From JAMXLG01 sp963818925 (GTDB lineage Bacteria; Vulcanimicrobiota; Vulcanimicrobiia; Vulcanimicrobiales; Vulcanimicrobiaceae): a stretch of 64,000 nt of DNA. Of the stretch, positions 8,545 to 17,919 are shown in pieces (position 1 is the stretch's first letter; each line of letters starts with the position of its first letter). The stretch is from the NCBI GenBank assembly GCA_963818925.1, contig CAWFTN010000001.1:2046001-2110000 (forward strand), written 5' to 3'. Under the pieces are notes generated by a model. It searched no databases. It was not told where the DNA came from and saw only the letters and a program-made list of their open reading frames with translations. Both the position numbers and the translations under genes were made by a program.

Positions 8545-9977
8545 TTCACGAGCGGAAGCACGTTGCTTGGCGTGAGCGGATAAAACGTCATCGCGATGAC
8601 GAGCACGAAGCAGACGACCGCGCTCGCCCATGCCAGCGGAACGTTCGCCTGCGCTTCATGCACGTGCGCGTGCTCGTCACGCTGATACATCGCGCGAATG
8701 ACCTTCGCATACGCGTAGAGTGAGATCGCCGTACCGACGATCAGCACGGCGCCGAGCCACGCGTAGCCTGCGCTGACGCTCGTCGAAAGAATCAGAATCT
8801 TTCCGAGGAAGCCGGCCGTCGGCGGCAGACCGGCCATCGCGAGCAAGAAGAACGTCATGAATGCTGCCGCAGCGGGATGGCGGCGTCCGAGGCCGCGATA
8901 GTTGGCCAAACGCGAACCCTCTTCGCGATCGCTCGAGATCACGGCAGCGACTGCGAATGCACCCAAATTCATGAATGTGTACGCGGCCAAGTAGTAGATC
9001 GCGTACCGCAAACCGAGCGGCGTTCCACCAGCGAGCGCGGTCAGAATGTAGCCCACTTGCGCGATACCGGAATATGCGATCAGGCGCTTGAGATCGTGCT
9101 GCGCGAGCATTCCGACGTTCCCCGCGATCATCGAGATCGCCGCGATGATCCAAATCGGCAGCAACAGCTTGTCACCGATGCCCGACGGGACTGCTGCGTA
9201 GATGAACCGCGCGAGAACGGCGAGCGTGCCGGCCTTCGTCGCCACACTCATAAAGGCCGTGACCGGCAACGGCGCGCCTTCGTAAACGTCCGGCGACCAG
9301 GCATGGAATGGCACGAGGCTCAGTTTAAACGCAATACCGACGAAGAACATGCCCGCTCCCATCCAATAGAGCGGATTCGTTGCAAGCGCCGGCTGCGTGA
9401 GATCTGCGAGCGCCACGCTTCCACTTGACCCGAAGAGCAACGCCATACCGTAGACGAGGAAGCCCGACGCCATCGAGCTCAAGATCAAATACTTGAGTGC
9501 CGATTCCCGCGCCGTCGGCCGGTCGGCGACCCCGCACAGGCAGTAGAGTGCAAGCGAGAGCAGTTCGAGCCCAAGGAAGATCACCATCAAGTTGCCGGCG
9601 CCCGCCATCAACATTGCACCGCTCGTCGACCACAGCACGAGCGCAATTGCGCCCGCGATACGATCCTCGCCTCCGATGGCGCTATAGAGCACGACCGTGC
9701 CGAGCGCGGCGATCAAGATGATCTCTTCGAATACGGTGCTGAAACCGCCGAGCATGAACGCGCCGCCGAATGCCCCGTAGTTCACCCCGCTGCGAAATTG
9801 ATTGTACGTAACGACACCCGCGACGATGATCCCGATTGCGGAAATCACGATCGCCGCGTAGCGATTGATGTGTTTCGGCGCGAGCAGATCGGCGAGCAGC
9901 ACGACGAGCGCCGTCACGGCGACGATCGAGAGGGGCGCGACCGCGCTCCAATCGGCGTTAGTCACGTTGACGATCAT
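8541..9977 (-). CDS. nuoN: NADH-quinone oxidoreductase subunit N
   Basis: Antiporter-like membrane subunit of complex I that takes part in proton translocation; 478 residues, about 14 membrane helices. It contains the Mrp-antiporter core with a lysine and histidine in broken helices (for example AGTLAVLARF and HDLKRLIAYSGIAQVGY). It overlaps nuoM upstream and marR downstream by 4 bp each. Length matches the family. It is the 14th and final structural subunit of the operon. Confidence 0.95.
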   Translation of the reverse strand: MIVNVTNADWSAVAPLSIVAVTALVVLLADLLAPKHINRYAAIVISAIGIIVAGVVTYNQFRSGVNYGAFGGAFMLGGFSTVFEEIILIAALGTVVLYSAIGGEDRIAGAIALVLWSTSGAMLMAGAGNLMVIFLGLELLSLALYCLCGVADRPTARESALKYLILSSMASGFLVYGMALLFGSSGSVALADLTQPALATNPLYWMGAGMFFVGIAFKLSLVPFHAWSPDVYEGAPLPVTAFMSVATKAGTLAVLARFIYAAVPSGIGDKLLLPIWIIAAISMIAGNVGMLAQHDLKRLIAYSGIAQVGYILTALAGGTPLGLRYAIYYLAAYTFMNLGAFAVAAVISSDREEGSRLANYRGLGRRHPAAAAFMTFFLLAMAGLPPTAGFLGKILILSTSVSAGYAWLGAVLIVGTAISLYAYAKVIRAMYQRDEHAHVHEAQANVPLAWASAVVCFVLVIAMTFYPLTPSNVLPLVK

Positions 9978-11401
9978 CGAGTCACTCCTTGGCTCACCTG
10001 GTTGGCGTTGTATTGGCCGGTATCGAAGGTCGTGAGCGCGTGCGGATTCACGCCGACCACCACGAGCGCGAGCACGAGCGGCGCGAGAGCGATGCCCTCG
10101 ACCCAGCTCAAATCGCGCCGTACCGGAAGATCTTCAACCTCGGGACCGTTCATGACGCCTTGGAACAAGCGCAGCATGTATGCCGAAGCGATGACGATCG
10201 GAATGAGCGCCGCGATCGAGACCCAGACGAGGCCGGATTGGAAAACACCGGTGAGGATCACGATCTCACCGACGAATCCCGCAAAGCCCGGAAGCCCGAG
10301 CGCAGCAAGCGCGGCAATGCACAGCGCGCCCGCGAGTTTCGGATTCGCCGCACCGAGGCCCCCCAGTCGCACGAGCGAACGCGTATCTTCGCGCGCTTCG
10401 ACGTAACCGAGCGTGATGAACATCGCTGCCGAGAAGAGCCCGTGCGCGATCATGTAAATGACGGCGCCCTGCAACGCGATCGCGTTGAACGAGCAGATTC
10501 CGACGACGATCAAGCCCAAGTGCGAGAGCGACGAATATGCAACGATACGCTTCGTGTCGTTCTGCACCAGCGCCACCACCGCGCCGTAAAGCAGCGAGAT
10601 CACGCCGAGCACGATCAGCACGCCGGCGTACGCTTTCAAATAATCCGGCATGAACGCCATGCAAATCACGATCAAGCCGTAGAGACCGGCTTTCGACTGC
10701 ACAGAGCTGACGACGGCAACCATCGGCGCCGGTAAATTGCTATAGGTGAGCGGCATCCAGGTGTGCAGCGGCCACACCGGCGTCTTCACCAAGAAGGCGA
10801 AGGCGAAGCCGATAAAGATCCACGGCACCCACGAGCCGACGATGTGGACGTCGCTGCGCCCGATCACGTCGGTCGAACCGAAGAGCACGCCGAACGCGGC
10901 CGTCGCGAGCAGCAGCGCTAAGCCGCCGGCAAAGTTATAAATGAAGTAACGCCACGCGGTCGCGGGATGTTCGCCCCAGCCGAGCAGTCCGAAGAACACC
11001 GGCAGCAGCATCAGATCCCAAAAGAGCGCGAAGACGAGCAGATCCTTCGCGAGAAAGACGCCCATCATCGTGCCTTCGAGGATTAACATGTGCGCGACGA
11101 ACTGCCGTTGACGCGGCACGCTCATCGCGAGAATCGCCGAGAACGTGCAGACCGCAAGCATCAGCGCGATCCAGAACGAGATACCGTTCGCACCGAAGTG
11201 AAAGGAAGACTCGAACGGGCGCGAGAGCCAGGGACGCAAGCTGAATTCCGAATTGCGCGCGCCGAGCGCAAGCGCGAACTCGATCAACGCAATAACGGTG
11301 CCGACGCTCTTGGCGAGCACCGGATTCTCTTCGCGCTGCGGCACCAACAACATGATGATGCCGACAACGATCGGGAGCAGGACGAGTGCCAAGACGATCA
11401 T
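9974..11401 (-). CDS. nuoM: NADH-quinone oxidoreductase subunit M
   Basis: Antiporter-like proton-pumping subunit of complex I, 475 residues with about 14 membrane helices. Recognised by FALFWDLMLLPVFF (functional glutamate region), FLVKTPVWPLHTWMPLTYSNLPAP, and NDTKRIVAYSSLSHLGL. Its ATG shares one base with the nuoL stop (TAATG) and its end overlaps nuoN by 4 bp. Confidence 0.96.
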   Translation of the reverse strand: MIVLALVLLPIVVGIIMLLVPQREENPVLAKSVGTVIALIEFALALGARNSEFSLRPWLSRPFESSFHFGANGISFWIALMLAVCTFSAILAMSVPRQRQFVAHMLILEGTMMGVFLAKDLLVFALFWDLMLLPVFFGLLGWGEHPATAWRYFIYNFAGGLALLLATAAFGVLFGSTDVIGRSDVHIVGSWVPWIFIGFAFAFLVKTPVWPLHTWMPLTYSNLPAPMVAVVSSVQSKAGLYGLIVICMAFMPDYLKAYAGVLIVLGVISLLYGAVVALVQNDTKRIVAYSSLSHLGLIVVGICSFNAIALQGAVIYMIAHGLFSAAMFITLGYVEAREDTRSLVRLGGLGAANPKLAGALCIAALAALGLPGFAGFVGEIVILTGVFQSGLVWVSIAALIPIVIASAYMLRLFQGVMNGPEVEDLPVRRDLSWVEGIALAPLVLALVVVGVNPHALTTFDTGQYNANQVSQGVTR

Positions 11402-13404
11402 TACTTAGTAGCTCCCATCGCGACGGCGTAATAGATCATGAAACATGTCGCGCCGACAATGAGCAAAAACGCGTACGTTCGCAGCAGTCCCGTTTGGAAC
11501 GAACGCACGAGCGCGCCGAGCCACTGCGCTGAGAACGCCGTCTCGCGCACCGCACCGTCGATGACCTGGGGATCGAGGAAGCGCCCGAACAGCGTTCCGA
11601 GCAATTGCGCGGGACGCACGAACAGCAGATCGAGCGCGTAGTCGAAATAGAACGCGTTCGTCAAGACCGCGGGCATACGCACCGATTCTCGGCGTAGACG
11701 TTCGACGGAGTTTTGCTGCGCGGGCGCAAGGCCGTACCGGATCCACGCGATTGCGATACCGATTATCACGACGACGAAGGCGATCACCGCCGTGAGCGTC
11801 TCACTAATCGGTGCTGCGGCAAGCGACGGATGCGGGAATTGCTGCGCGAAGAAGCGCGACCACGGGGAATTCTCGCCGCCGAACATCAGCCAGCCGATGA
11901 GCACCGTGGGCACGATCAAGATCGCGACCGGAAAATTCATCAGCCATGCCGGTGCATGCGTATGCGCTTCGTCGTGCTCTTCTGCATGCGCCGACGAACC
12001 GGCGAGTTCGGGATGACGCATGCCCAGATTCGACGGATCGACGTTGCCGCGGTACTGACCGAGGAACGTCACGAAGAGCATGCGGCACATGTAGTAGGCG
12101 GTGATGCCGGCCGTGACCAGTCCGACGGCATACATGATCGGATGCCCGTGATCGAGCGTACCTTGAATTACCAGATCCTTGCTGAAGAACCCGGAACCGA
12201 TGAACGGGATACCCGAAATCGCGATCACGCCGGTGAGCATCGCAATGAATGCGAACGGCATTGTCTTGATCAGTCCACCCATGCGGCGCACGTCTTGCTC
12301 GTTGTTCAGCGCATGGATGATGATCCCCGAACCGAGGAAGAGCTGCGCTTTGAAGAACGCGTGCGTGAAGAAGTGCGCGACACCGCCTTCGTAGGCCCCA
12401 ACGCCGACGCCCATGATCATGTAGCCGATCTGCGACATCGTCGAGTAGGCGAGAATACGTTTGATGTCCCATTGCGCGCAGCCGAGAATCGCACCGACGA
12501 GCGCCGTGAGCGCACCGATCGTGCCGACCAGCATCTGCGCGTCGTGATTTTGACTCCACAACGGCGCGCACCGCGCGACGAGATACACGCCTGCCGTGAC
12601 CATCGTGGCGGCGTGAATCAGTGCAGAGACCGGCGTGGGGCCTTCCATTGCGTCGGGAAGCCAGGTGTGCAACGGAATTTGCGCCGATTTCGCGGCCGCG
12701 CCGATAAAGAGCGCGAGACAGATCACGAAGAGCCAGCCCGTGTTATACGAGCCCGCGAAGGCAAACGCATCGCCGAACGCGATCGAATGCACCGTCGCAA
12801 AGATCACGAAGACGGCGAACATGATGGCGACGTCGCCCGCGACGTTGATGACGAACGCTTTGCGCGCTGCCGCAACCGCACTCGGCTTGAAGAACCAGAA
12901 CCCGATCAGGAAGTAGGAAGCAAGACCGACGAGGCCCCAGCCGACGAGCAATCCGACGAAGTTGTCGGAGAGCACGAGCGTAAGCATCGCAAAGACGAAG
13001 AAATTCATGTAGGCGAAGAACCGCGCGAAGGCGTTATCGCCGTCCATGTATCCGATCGAGTAGACGTGGATCAGGAACCCGACGCCCGTGATGATCAACG
13101 CCCACAACAGCGAGAGCGGATCCATCAACAAGCCGAAGTTCCATCCGGGAATCCAGCTGAACAGCGATTGATGCGCGCCGACCAGATTCACACCGCCGCT
13201 TGAAGGAACGCTCTGCGTCGCTGCGCTCCACATCAGAACCGTCGCGATAAACGCGACGCCGATCGCCGCCGAACCAAGCGGTCCCGCTAAGCGCTTTAAC
13301 TGCGGCCCGAACGCCCAATTGATAATCGCGCCGACGAGCGGCAAAAGCCAGAGGGCAATGAGATAGGGATAGTTGCCCTCGTTGCCCATCACGTGATGCA
13401 CCAC
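11401..13404 (-). CDS. nuoL: NADH-quinone oxidoreductase subunit L
   Basis: Largest antiporter-like subunit of complex I, 667 residues, with the C-terminal lateral amphipathic helix that spans the membrane arm. Marks include QIPLHTWLPDAMEGPTPVSA with functional Lys/His neighbours, and the DIKRILAYSTMSQIGYM segment. Translation probably begins at GTG 13404, eight bases after an AAAGGG; a second GTG follows directly. It starts 5 bp beyond the nuoK stop and overlaps nuoM by one base. Confidence 0.95.
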   Translation of the reverse strand: MVHHVMGNEGNYPYLIALWLLPLVGAIINWAFGPQLKRLAGPLGSAAIGVAFIATVLMWSAATQSVPSSGGVNLVGAHQSLFSWIPGWNFGLLMDPLSLLWALIITGVGFLIHVYSIGYMDGDNAFARFFAYMNFFVFAMLTLVLSDNFVGLLVGWGLVGLASYFLIGFWFFKPSAVAAARKAFVINVAGDVAIMFAVFVIFATVHSIAFGDAFAFAGSYNTGWLFVICLALFIGAAAKSAQIPLHTWLPDAMEGPTPVSALIHAATMVTAGVYLVARCAPLWSQNHDAQMLVGTIGALTALVGAILGCAQWDIKRILAYSTMSQIGYMIMGVGVGAYEGGVAHFFTHAFFKAQLFLGSGIIIHALNNEQDVRRMGGLIKTMPFAFIAMLTGVIAISGIPFIGSGFFSKDLVIQGTLDHGHPIMYAVGLVTAGITAYYMCRMLFVTFLGQYRGNVDPSNLGMRHPELAGSSAHAEEHDEAHTHAPAWLMNFPVAILIVPTVLIGWLMFGGENSPWSRFFAQQFPHPSLAAAPISETLTAVIAFVVVIIGIAIAWIRYGLAPAQQNSVERLRRESVRMPAVLTNAFYFDYALDLLFVRPAQLLGTLFGRFLDPQVIDGAVRETAFSAQWLGALVRSFQTGLLRTYAFLLIVGATCFMIYYAVAMGATK

Positions 13405-13409
13405 GCGAG

Positions 13410-13724
13410 CTACCCTTTCATGAGCGCGATATCGTCGACGTCGACGTATCGCGTGGAACGGAAGACCGTCACAACGATCGCAAGACCAATTGCAGCTTCC
13501 GCCGCGGCGACCGTAATGACTAAAAAGGCGAAAATATGGCCCGCGTTATGGAGCCACGCTCGCGAAAACGCGATGAAGAGCAGGTTTGCCGCGTTGAACA
13601 TCAGCTCGATCGACATCAACATGATGAGCGGATTGCGACGCACGACGACGCCCGCCACTCCGATAAAGAAGATGACGGCGGAGAGCCCGACATAGTCGGC
13701 GATCGGAACGGCCATCGGAATCAT
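13410..13724 (-). CDS. nuoK: NADH-quinone oxidoreductase subunit K
   Basis: Small membrane subunit of complex I (104 residues, three helices). The conserved intramembrane glutamates used in proton transfer lie in LMSIELMFNAANL and AAAEAAIGLAIVV. The start codon shares one base with the nuoJ stop (TAATG arrangement). Confidence 0.95.
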   Translation of the reverse strand: MIPMAVPIADYVGLSAVIFFIGVAGVVVRRNPLIMLMSIELMFNAANLLFIAFSRAWLHNAGHIFAFLVITVAAAEAAIGLAIVVTVFRSTRYVDVDDIALMKG

Positions 13725-14326
13725 TATTCGCCGCTCCGTAAAATCGCTTCACGCATCTCGCGACGAACTTCTTCCGCCCGTTTCTTCGTGGAGGCGTACG
13801 GCGTCTGATCGCCCGCTAGCAGAATGACGCCGATCACGGCGACCATAAGCACCAGTGCCGTGACTTCAAACGGCAGCAGATACGTCGTGAAGAGCGCTTT
13901 GCCGAAGTCGGCGACGGAACCGAAGACATCGGCCGTTCCAACCGGTCCGACCGGTGACGTGGGCGTCGTGTTTGCAAACGCACCCGCCGTCACGCGATTA
14001 ACGGCGTACGAGAGGAAGCCGAGCGCGATCAGCAACAGCACGACGACCGGAATTCCGATTCTCGGCAGTTTGTTGGGACCGACCGAGAACGACGAGACGC
14101 CGCTCGAGAGCAACGCGATCACGAACAGGAACAGAATCAGAATCGCACCGGAGTACACGATCATCTGAATGACCGCAAGAAACTCCGCGTTGAGCGTCAG
14201 ATACATCGCCGCGAGCGCAGCAAAGTTCAAGAGCAGCGCAACGACGCTATAGACGGGCTTCGTATTCGCGATGCACCAAATCGCGGAGCCGACCAAGATT
14301 ACGCCGAGAATCCAGAACGCGACCAT
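13724..14326 (-). CDS. nuoJ: NADH-quinone oxidoreductase subunit J
   Basis: Membrane subunit of complex I with five predicted helices, 200 residues. The Y-SGAILILFLFVIAL segment, which carries the conserved pi-bulge helix, is clear (VIQMIVYSGAILILFLFV). The C-terminal tail after the last helix is charged and cytoplasmic. Joined by one-base overlaps to nuoI and nuoK. Confidence 0.95.
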   Translation of the reverse strand: MVAFWILGVILVGSAIWCIANTKPVYSVVALLLNFAALAAMYLTLNAEFLAVIQMIVYSGAILILFLFVIALLSSGVSSFSVGPNKLPRIGIPVVVLLLIALGFLSYAVNRVTAGAFANTTPTSPVGPVGTADVFGSVADFGKALFTTYLLPFEVTALVLMVAVIGVILLAGDQTPYASTKKRAEEVRREMREAILRSGE

Positions 14327-14937
14327 TAGTCGTCCCTCTTGAGCATCGCGAGGCCTTTGCGTTGAATCTTCAGCACTTGGCCGCGATTCGTCGCATTGTA
14401 GCCCTCGTCGATGTTGACGGTCGACTTGACCTCGGCGACACGGCCAAGGTCGGCGGGAATGCCGTTGGGACGTTCATCCGGCGACGTGCCGATGCCGGCT
14501 TCCGGCGGCACGAGCAAACGATCCTTGGAATAGATCAACGCGCCGCGGCGATAATCGGACATTTCGAAGCGCGGCGTCAACACGATCGCATCGGTCGGAC
14601 ACGCCTCTTCGCACATGCCGCAGAAAATGCAGCGCAGTTCGTCGATTTCATACCGCGCAGCGTGACGTTCGCCCGGCGACTTGCGGTTTTCGGGCGTGTT
14701 CTCGGCACCAATTACCGTAATCGCGTTCGCGGGACACGCGCTCGAGCAGAGTTCGCACCCGATGCAGCGCTCCTTGCCGTCGTCGTAGCGGCGCAGTTCG
14801 TGCAGCCCGTGGAAGCGCGGCGCATGTTGCTTCTTCACCGACGGATATTCGATCGTCGGGCGTTTCGCGAACATGAACTTGAAGGTGATCGAGAGCCCCT
14901 TCAAGATCGCGCCGACGTTGTAGAGTTGCTTGCGCAT
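14326..14937 (-). CDS. nuoI: NADH-quinone oxidoreductase subunit I (two 4Fe-4S clusters)
   Basis: Peripheral-arm ferredoxin-like subunit carrying clusters N6a and N6b. Two CxxCxxCxxxCP motifs are visible: CIGCELCSSACP and CIFCGMCEEACP. At 203 residues it is slightly longer than the classical form, with a C-terminal tail (about 60 residues) that has no cysteines. It starts 1 bp after the nuoH end and runs to the one-base overlap with nuoJ. Confidence 0.96.
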   Translation of the reverse strand: MRKQLYNVGAILKGLSITFKFMFAKRPTIEYPSVKKQHAPRFHGLHELRRYDDGKERCIGCELCSSACPANAITVIGAENTPENRKSPGERHAARYEIDELRCIFCGMCEEACPTDAIVLTPRFEMSDYRRGALIYSKDRLLVPPEAGIGTSPDERPNGIPADLGRVAEVKSTVNIDEGYNATNRGQVLKIQRKGLAMLKRDD

Positions 14938-14938
14938 A

Positions 14939-15925
14939 TTAATGTCCCATGAAAGCGACGATGATCGCCGTAACGACGAGGTTCAGCGTGGCGAGCGGCA
15001 ATAAGAACTTCCACCCGAACGCCATCAGGCGGTCGTAGCGGAAGCGCGGAAGCGTGGCGCGCAGCCACATATAAAAGAACATGAAGAACGCGACCTTGAT
15101 GATGAACCAGATCACGCCCGGAGCGTGAAGATTATCGAGACCGAACGGCGCGTTCCAGCCGCCCAGGAAGAGCAGCGACGCAATGCACGACACCGTGAGC
15201 ATGTTCACGTACTCGGCGATGAAGAACAACCCGAAGCGCAGGCCCGAGTACTCCGTATGGAATCCGGCGACGAGTTCGGTTTCCGCTTCGACCAGGTCGA
15301 ACGGCACGCGGTTGGTTTCCGCGACGGCCGTAATGATGTAGACGATGAAACCGACGAACTGCGGCAGGATGAACCACCACCTCGCCTGCGCGTTCACGAT
15401 GCCGTCGAGCGAGGTCGTACCGGCCAAAATCAAGACGCCGATGAACGAGAGCGACATGCCGAGTTCATAGCTGATCATCTGCGCGGTCGCGCGCACGCTG
15501 CCGAGCAGCGGATACTTCGATCCCGACGCCCAGCCGCCCAACGTGATGCCGTAGACGCCGATCGACGTGATTGCGAGCAAGAACAAGATGCCGGCGTTCA
15601 CGTTGCCGATCGCCCACGTTCCGGCGCTGCTCGCGCCGAACGGGATGATGGCGTAAACCGAAAATGCGGTGAGCAGCGAGATGAAAGGCGCGAGCCGGTA
15701 GATCAGCGGATCGGCCGTGCGCGGAGTCAGATCTTCTTTCAAGATTAGCTTCGCGGCGTCGGCTGCCGGCTGCATCAAACCCCACGGGCCCACGCGGTTT
15801 GGACCGGGACGCAGTTGCATCCAGCCGAGCACCTTGCGTTCCGCAAGCATCGCGTAGGCGAACGTCGTCACGACAATAAGTAGCAGAATCGCCGATTTAA
15901 TGAGGATGACGATCCAATCGGGCAT
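14939..15925 (-). CDS. nuoH: NADH-quinone oxidoreductase subunit H
   Basis: Membrane subunit that forms the quinone-binding chamber with NuoB and NuoD; 328 residues, eight helices. Signature AERKVLGWMQLRPGPNRVGP near the N-terminus and the EAETELVAGFHTEYSG loop with its conserved acidic residues are present. The frame is open to 16018, but the ATG at 15925 (MPDWIVIL) shares one base with the nuoG stop and matches the family start. Confidence 0.96.
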   Translation of the reverse strand: MPDWIVILIKSAILLLIVVTTFAYAMLAERKVLGWMQLRPGPNRVGPWGLMQPAADAAKLILKEDLTPRTADPLIYRLAPFISLLTAFSVYAIIPFGASSAGTWAIGNVNAGILFLLAITSIGVYGITLGGWASGSKYPLLGSVRATAQMISYELGMSLSFIGVLILAGTTSLDGIVNAQARWWFILPQFVGFIVYIITAVAETNRVPFDLVEAETELVAGFHTEYSGLRFGLFFIAEYVNMLTVSCIASLLFLGGWNAPFGLDNLHAPGVIWFIIKVAFFMFFYMWLRATLPRFRYDRLMAFGWKFLLPLATLNLVVTAIIVAFMGH

Positions 15926-17919
15926 TATGCTTCCACCAACTCTTCCGTGAGAACGAGGCGGTCTTCGCGAAGCGCGGCGATGCGCGCATCGTGCGCGCTC
16001 GTTCCGCCGCCGTCCCAAATGCTGCGCGCCGGTTGTCCTTCGACGCGAACGTTTTCGGCGGGCGGCGAACCTGCGTGCTGCGCAGTGCGTCTGAGTACCG
16101 TTTGCTCGAGTTCTTCGATCGACGGCAGCGCGAGATCGAATTGCTGCGCGAGTCCGATGAGCATCTCCAAATCGGTCAACGTTCCGACCGGTCCGCTCAG
16201 CGATGGATTCACCGCAAGCAAATCACCGGCGATATCGATCGTCGTTCCGCTCTTTTCGAACGCGCCGCGCGCCGGAAGCACGAGCGTCGCGAGTTCGGCG
16301 GTTTCCGTCATGAACAGCTCGCTGACGGCAACGAACGGCGTCGCCCGCAGCGCTTCACAAACGGCCGCCGTATCGATTCCATTGCGCGCGGGGTTCACGC
16401 CGAAGAGCGAGAGCACGCCCATTTCGCCGCGCCGCGCGGCATCGAACATTGCAAGCGAGTCCATACCGCCGTTTTGCGGCAGCATGCCCATCGCTTCCGC
16501 ACCGCGCGCGTTCGGCTGTTCGCTCGCAATGAACGCGATGCCGTTGCGCGCCGCGAGTGTGTCGCGAAGTGCGCCGCCGAGCTGCGCGTCGACGCCGTCC
16601 CAAATAACGACGACGTTGCCTTGCTCCGGCAGCGCGCGGATTGCTTCATCGGCGCTCGCGACGTCGACGAACGGTACGTTCGGCGCGCGATCGAGCGATG
16701 CTACGCGAATGAGTTTTACGTTGTTGCGCGTGACGGCTTTGACGACGCGCAGCCACATGATCGGCGCACGCTCTTCGGGCGTCTCGCCTACGATCACGAT
16801 CGCAGCGGCTTTCTCGATGTCCTCATAGGAACCGCCGCGCATCGGCGTTGCGACGCGCTGGCGTCCGCCGCGCCAATCCAGATTGTTCACCCCGACCGAG
16901 CGGAAGACGTGCTGCAGCAGATATGCCTCTTCATTCAACAAGCGGCCGCCGCCGATCGCGCCGACTCCCTTGTTCGCAGCCTTCGCGTCGTTGATCGCCT
17001 TTGCCCAAAGCGTAAACGCGTCGTCCCAGCCAATCTGTACGAATTCGCCGCTGCGCTGCTCGCGGTAGAGCGGCTGCAGAATGCGATCCGCCGACGTGTA
17101 GAACCCGATGTTGTAGCGTCCGCGATCGCAGAGCCATCCGTCGGAGATTCTGTCGTCGCTCTCGACCATCATCGTGCGCAGGACCGTGCCCGAACGCGAA
17201 TCGACGAACTGCTGGCATCCGACGGCGCACTGTTGACAGCTCGTCTGCACGCGATTGAGGTCCCACGGACGCGACTTGAAGCGGTACGTCTTCGACGTCA
17301 ACGCACCGACCGGACACAGTTCGGTAACGTTGCCCGTGAAATTGTGGCGGTACGCGTCGCCCGTCGACGTCGCGATGATGTCGTGGTGACCGCGATCCTT
17401 AACGACGAGTTGCTGCTCGGCGGCGATGATGTCGTCGAAGCGCACGCAACGTTGACAGACAACGCAGCGCTCTTCATCTAAGACGATGGTGGGGCCGAGA
17501 TCGACGCCCTTCGGCTTCGAGTACTTCGGATCCGCAACGTCGGAGGCGCCTCGGCCGTAGGCCATCGCGTAGTCTTGCAGATCGCATTCGCCGCCCTTAT
17601 CGCAGATGGGGCAATCCAGCGGGTGATTCACGAGCAGCAACTCGAGGATCATGCCGCGTCCCGTATTCACTTTGTCGTTTTGGGTGTGCACGACCATGCC
17701 GTCGGCGACCGGCGTATTGCACGCGATCTGCAGCTTCGGCATTCCTTCGATCTCGACCAAACACACGCGGCAAAGCCCGGCCGGACCGAGCTTCGTGTGA
17801 TAGCAGTAGACCGGAATCTCTTGCTTGATCTTCTTCGCCGCTTCCACCAGCAGCGTGCCTTTGGGCACTTGCAGCGGAACGCCGTCGATCGTGAGCGAGA
17901 CCAGTTGTTCGTCAGCCAT
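15925..17919 (-). CDS. nuoG: NADH-quinone oxidoreductase subunit G
   Basis: Iron-sulfur subunit of the peripheral arm, 664 residues. N-terminal 2Fe-2S domain (CYHTKLGPAGLCRVC and CNTPV), the His-ligated cluster (HPLDCPICDKGGECDL), then CVVCQRCVRF with ELCPVGAL for further 4Fe-4S centres. From about residue 225 it has the molybdopterin-oxidoreductase-like fold with an additional cysteine motif (CQQCAVGC), characteristic of NuoG but without a molybdenum site. The stop of nuoF directly abuts its ATG. Confidence 0.95.
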   Translation of the reverse strand: MADEQLVSLTIDGVPLQVPKGTLLVEAAKKIKQEIPVYCYHTKLGPAGLCRVCLVEIEGMPKLQIACNTPVADGMVVHTQNDKVNTGRGMILELLLVNHPLDCPICDKGGECDLQDYAMAYGRGASDVADPKYSKPKGVDLGPTIVLDEERCVVCQRCVRFDDIIAAEQQLVVKDRGHHDIIATSTGDAYRHNFTGNVTELCPVGALTSKTYRFKSRPWDLNRVQTSCQQCAVGCQQFVDSRSGTVLRTMMVESDDRISDGWLCDRGRYNIGFYTSADRILQPLYREQRSGEFVQIGWDDAFTLWAKAINDAKAANKGVGAIGGGRLLNEEAYLLQHVFRSVGVNNLDWRGGRQRVATPMRGGSYEDIEKAAAIVIVGETPEERAPIMWLRVVKAVTRNNVKLIRVASLDRAPNVPFVDVASADEAIRALPEQGNVVVIWDGVDAQLGGALRDTLAARNGIAFIASEQPNARGAEAMGMLPQNGGMDSLAMFDAARRGEMGVLSLFGVNPARNGIDTAAVCEALRATPFVAVSELFMTETAELATLVLPARGAFEKSGTTIDIAGDLLAVNPSLSGPVGTLTDLEMLIGLAQQFDLALPSIEELEQTVLRRTAQHAGSPPAENVRVEGQPARSIWDGGGTSAHDARIAALREDRLVLTEELVEA

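Noticed and set aside
11713..13203. 496-residue frame opposite nuoL
   Set aside because: Antisense shadow of a well-conserved gene; Arg/His/Asp-rich composition without a known fold.
15991..17481. 496-residue frame opposite nuoG
   Set aside because: Another antisense shadow in a GC-rich gene; nothing recognisable.
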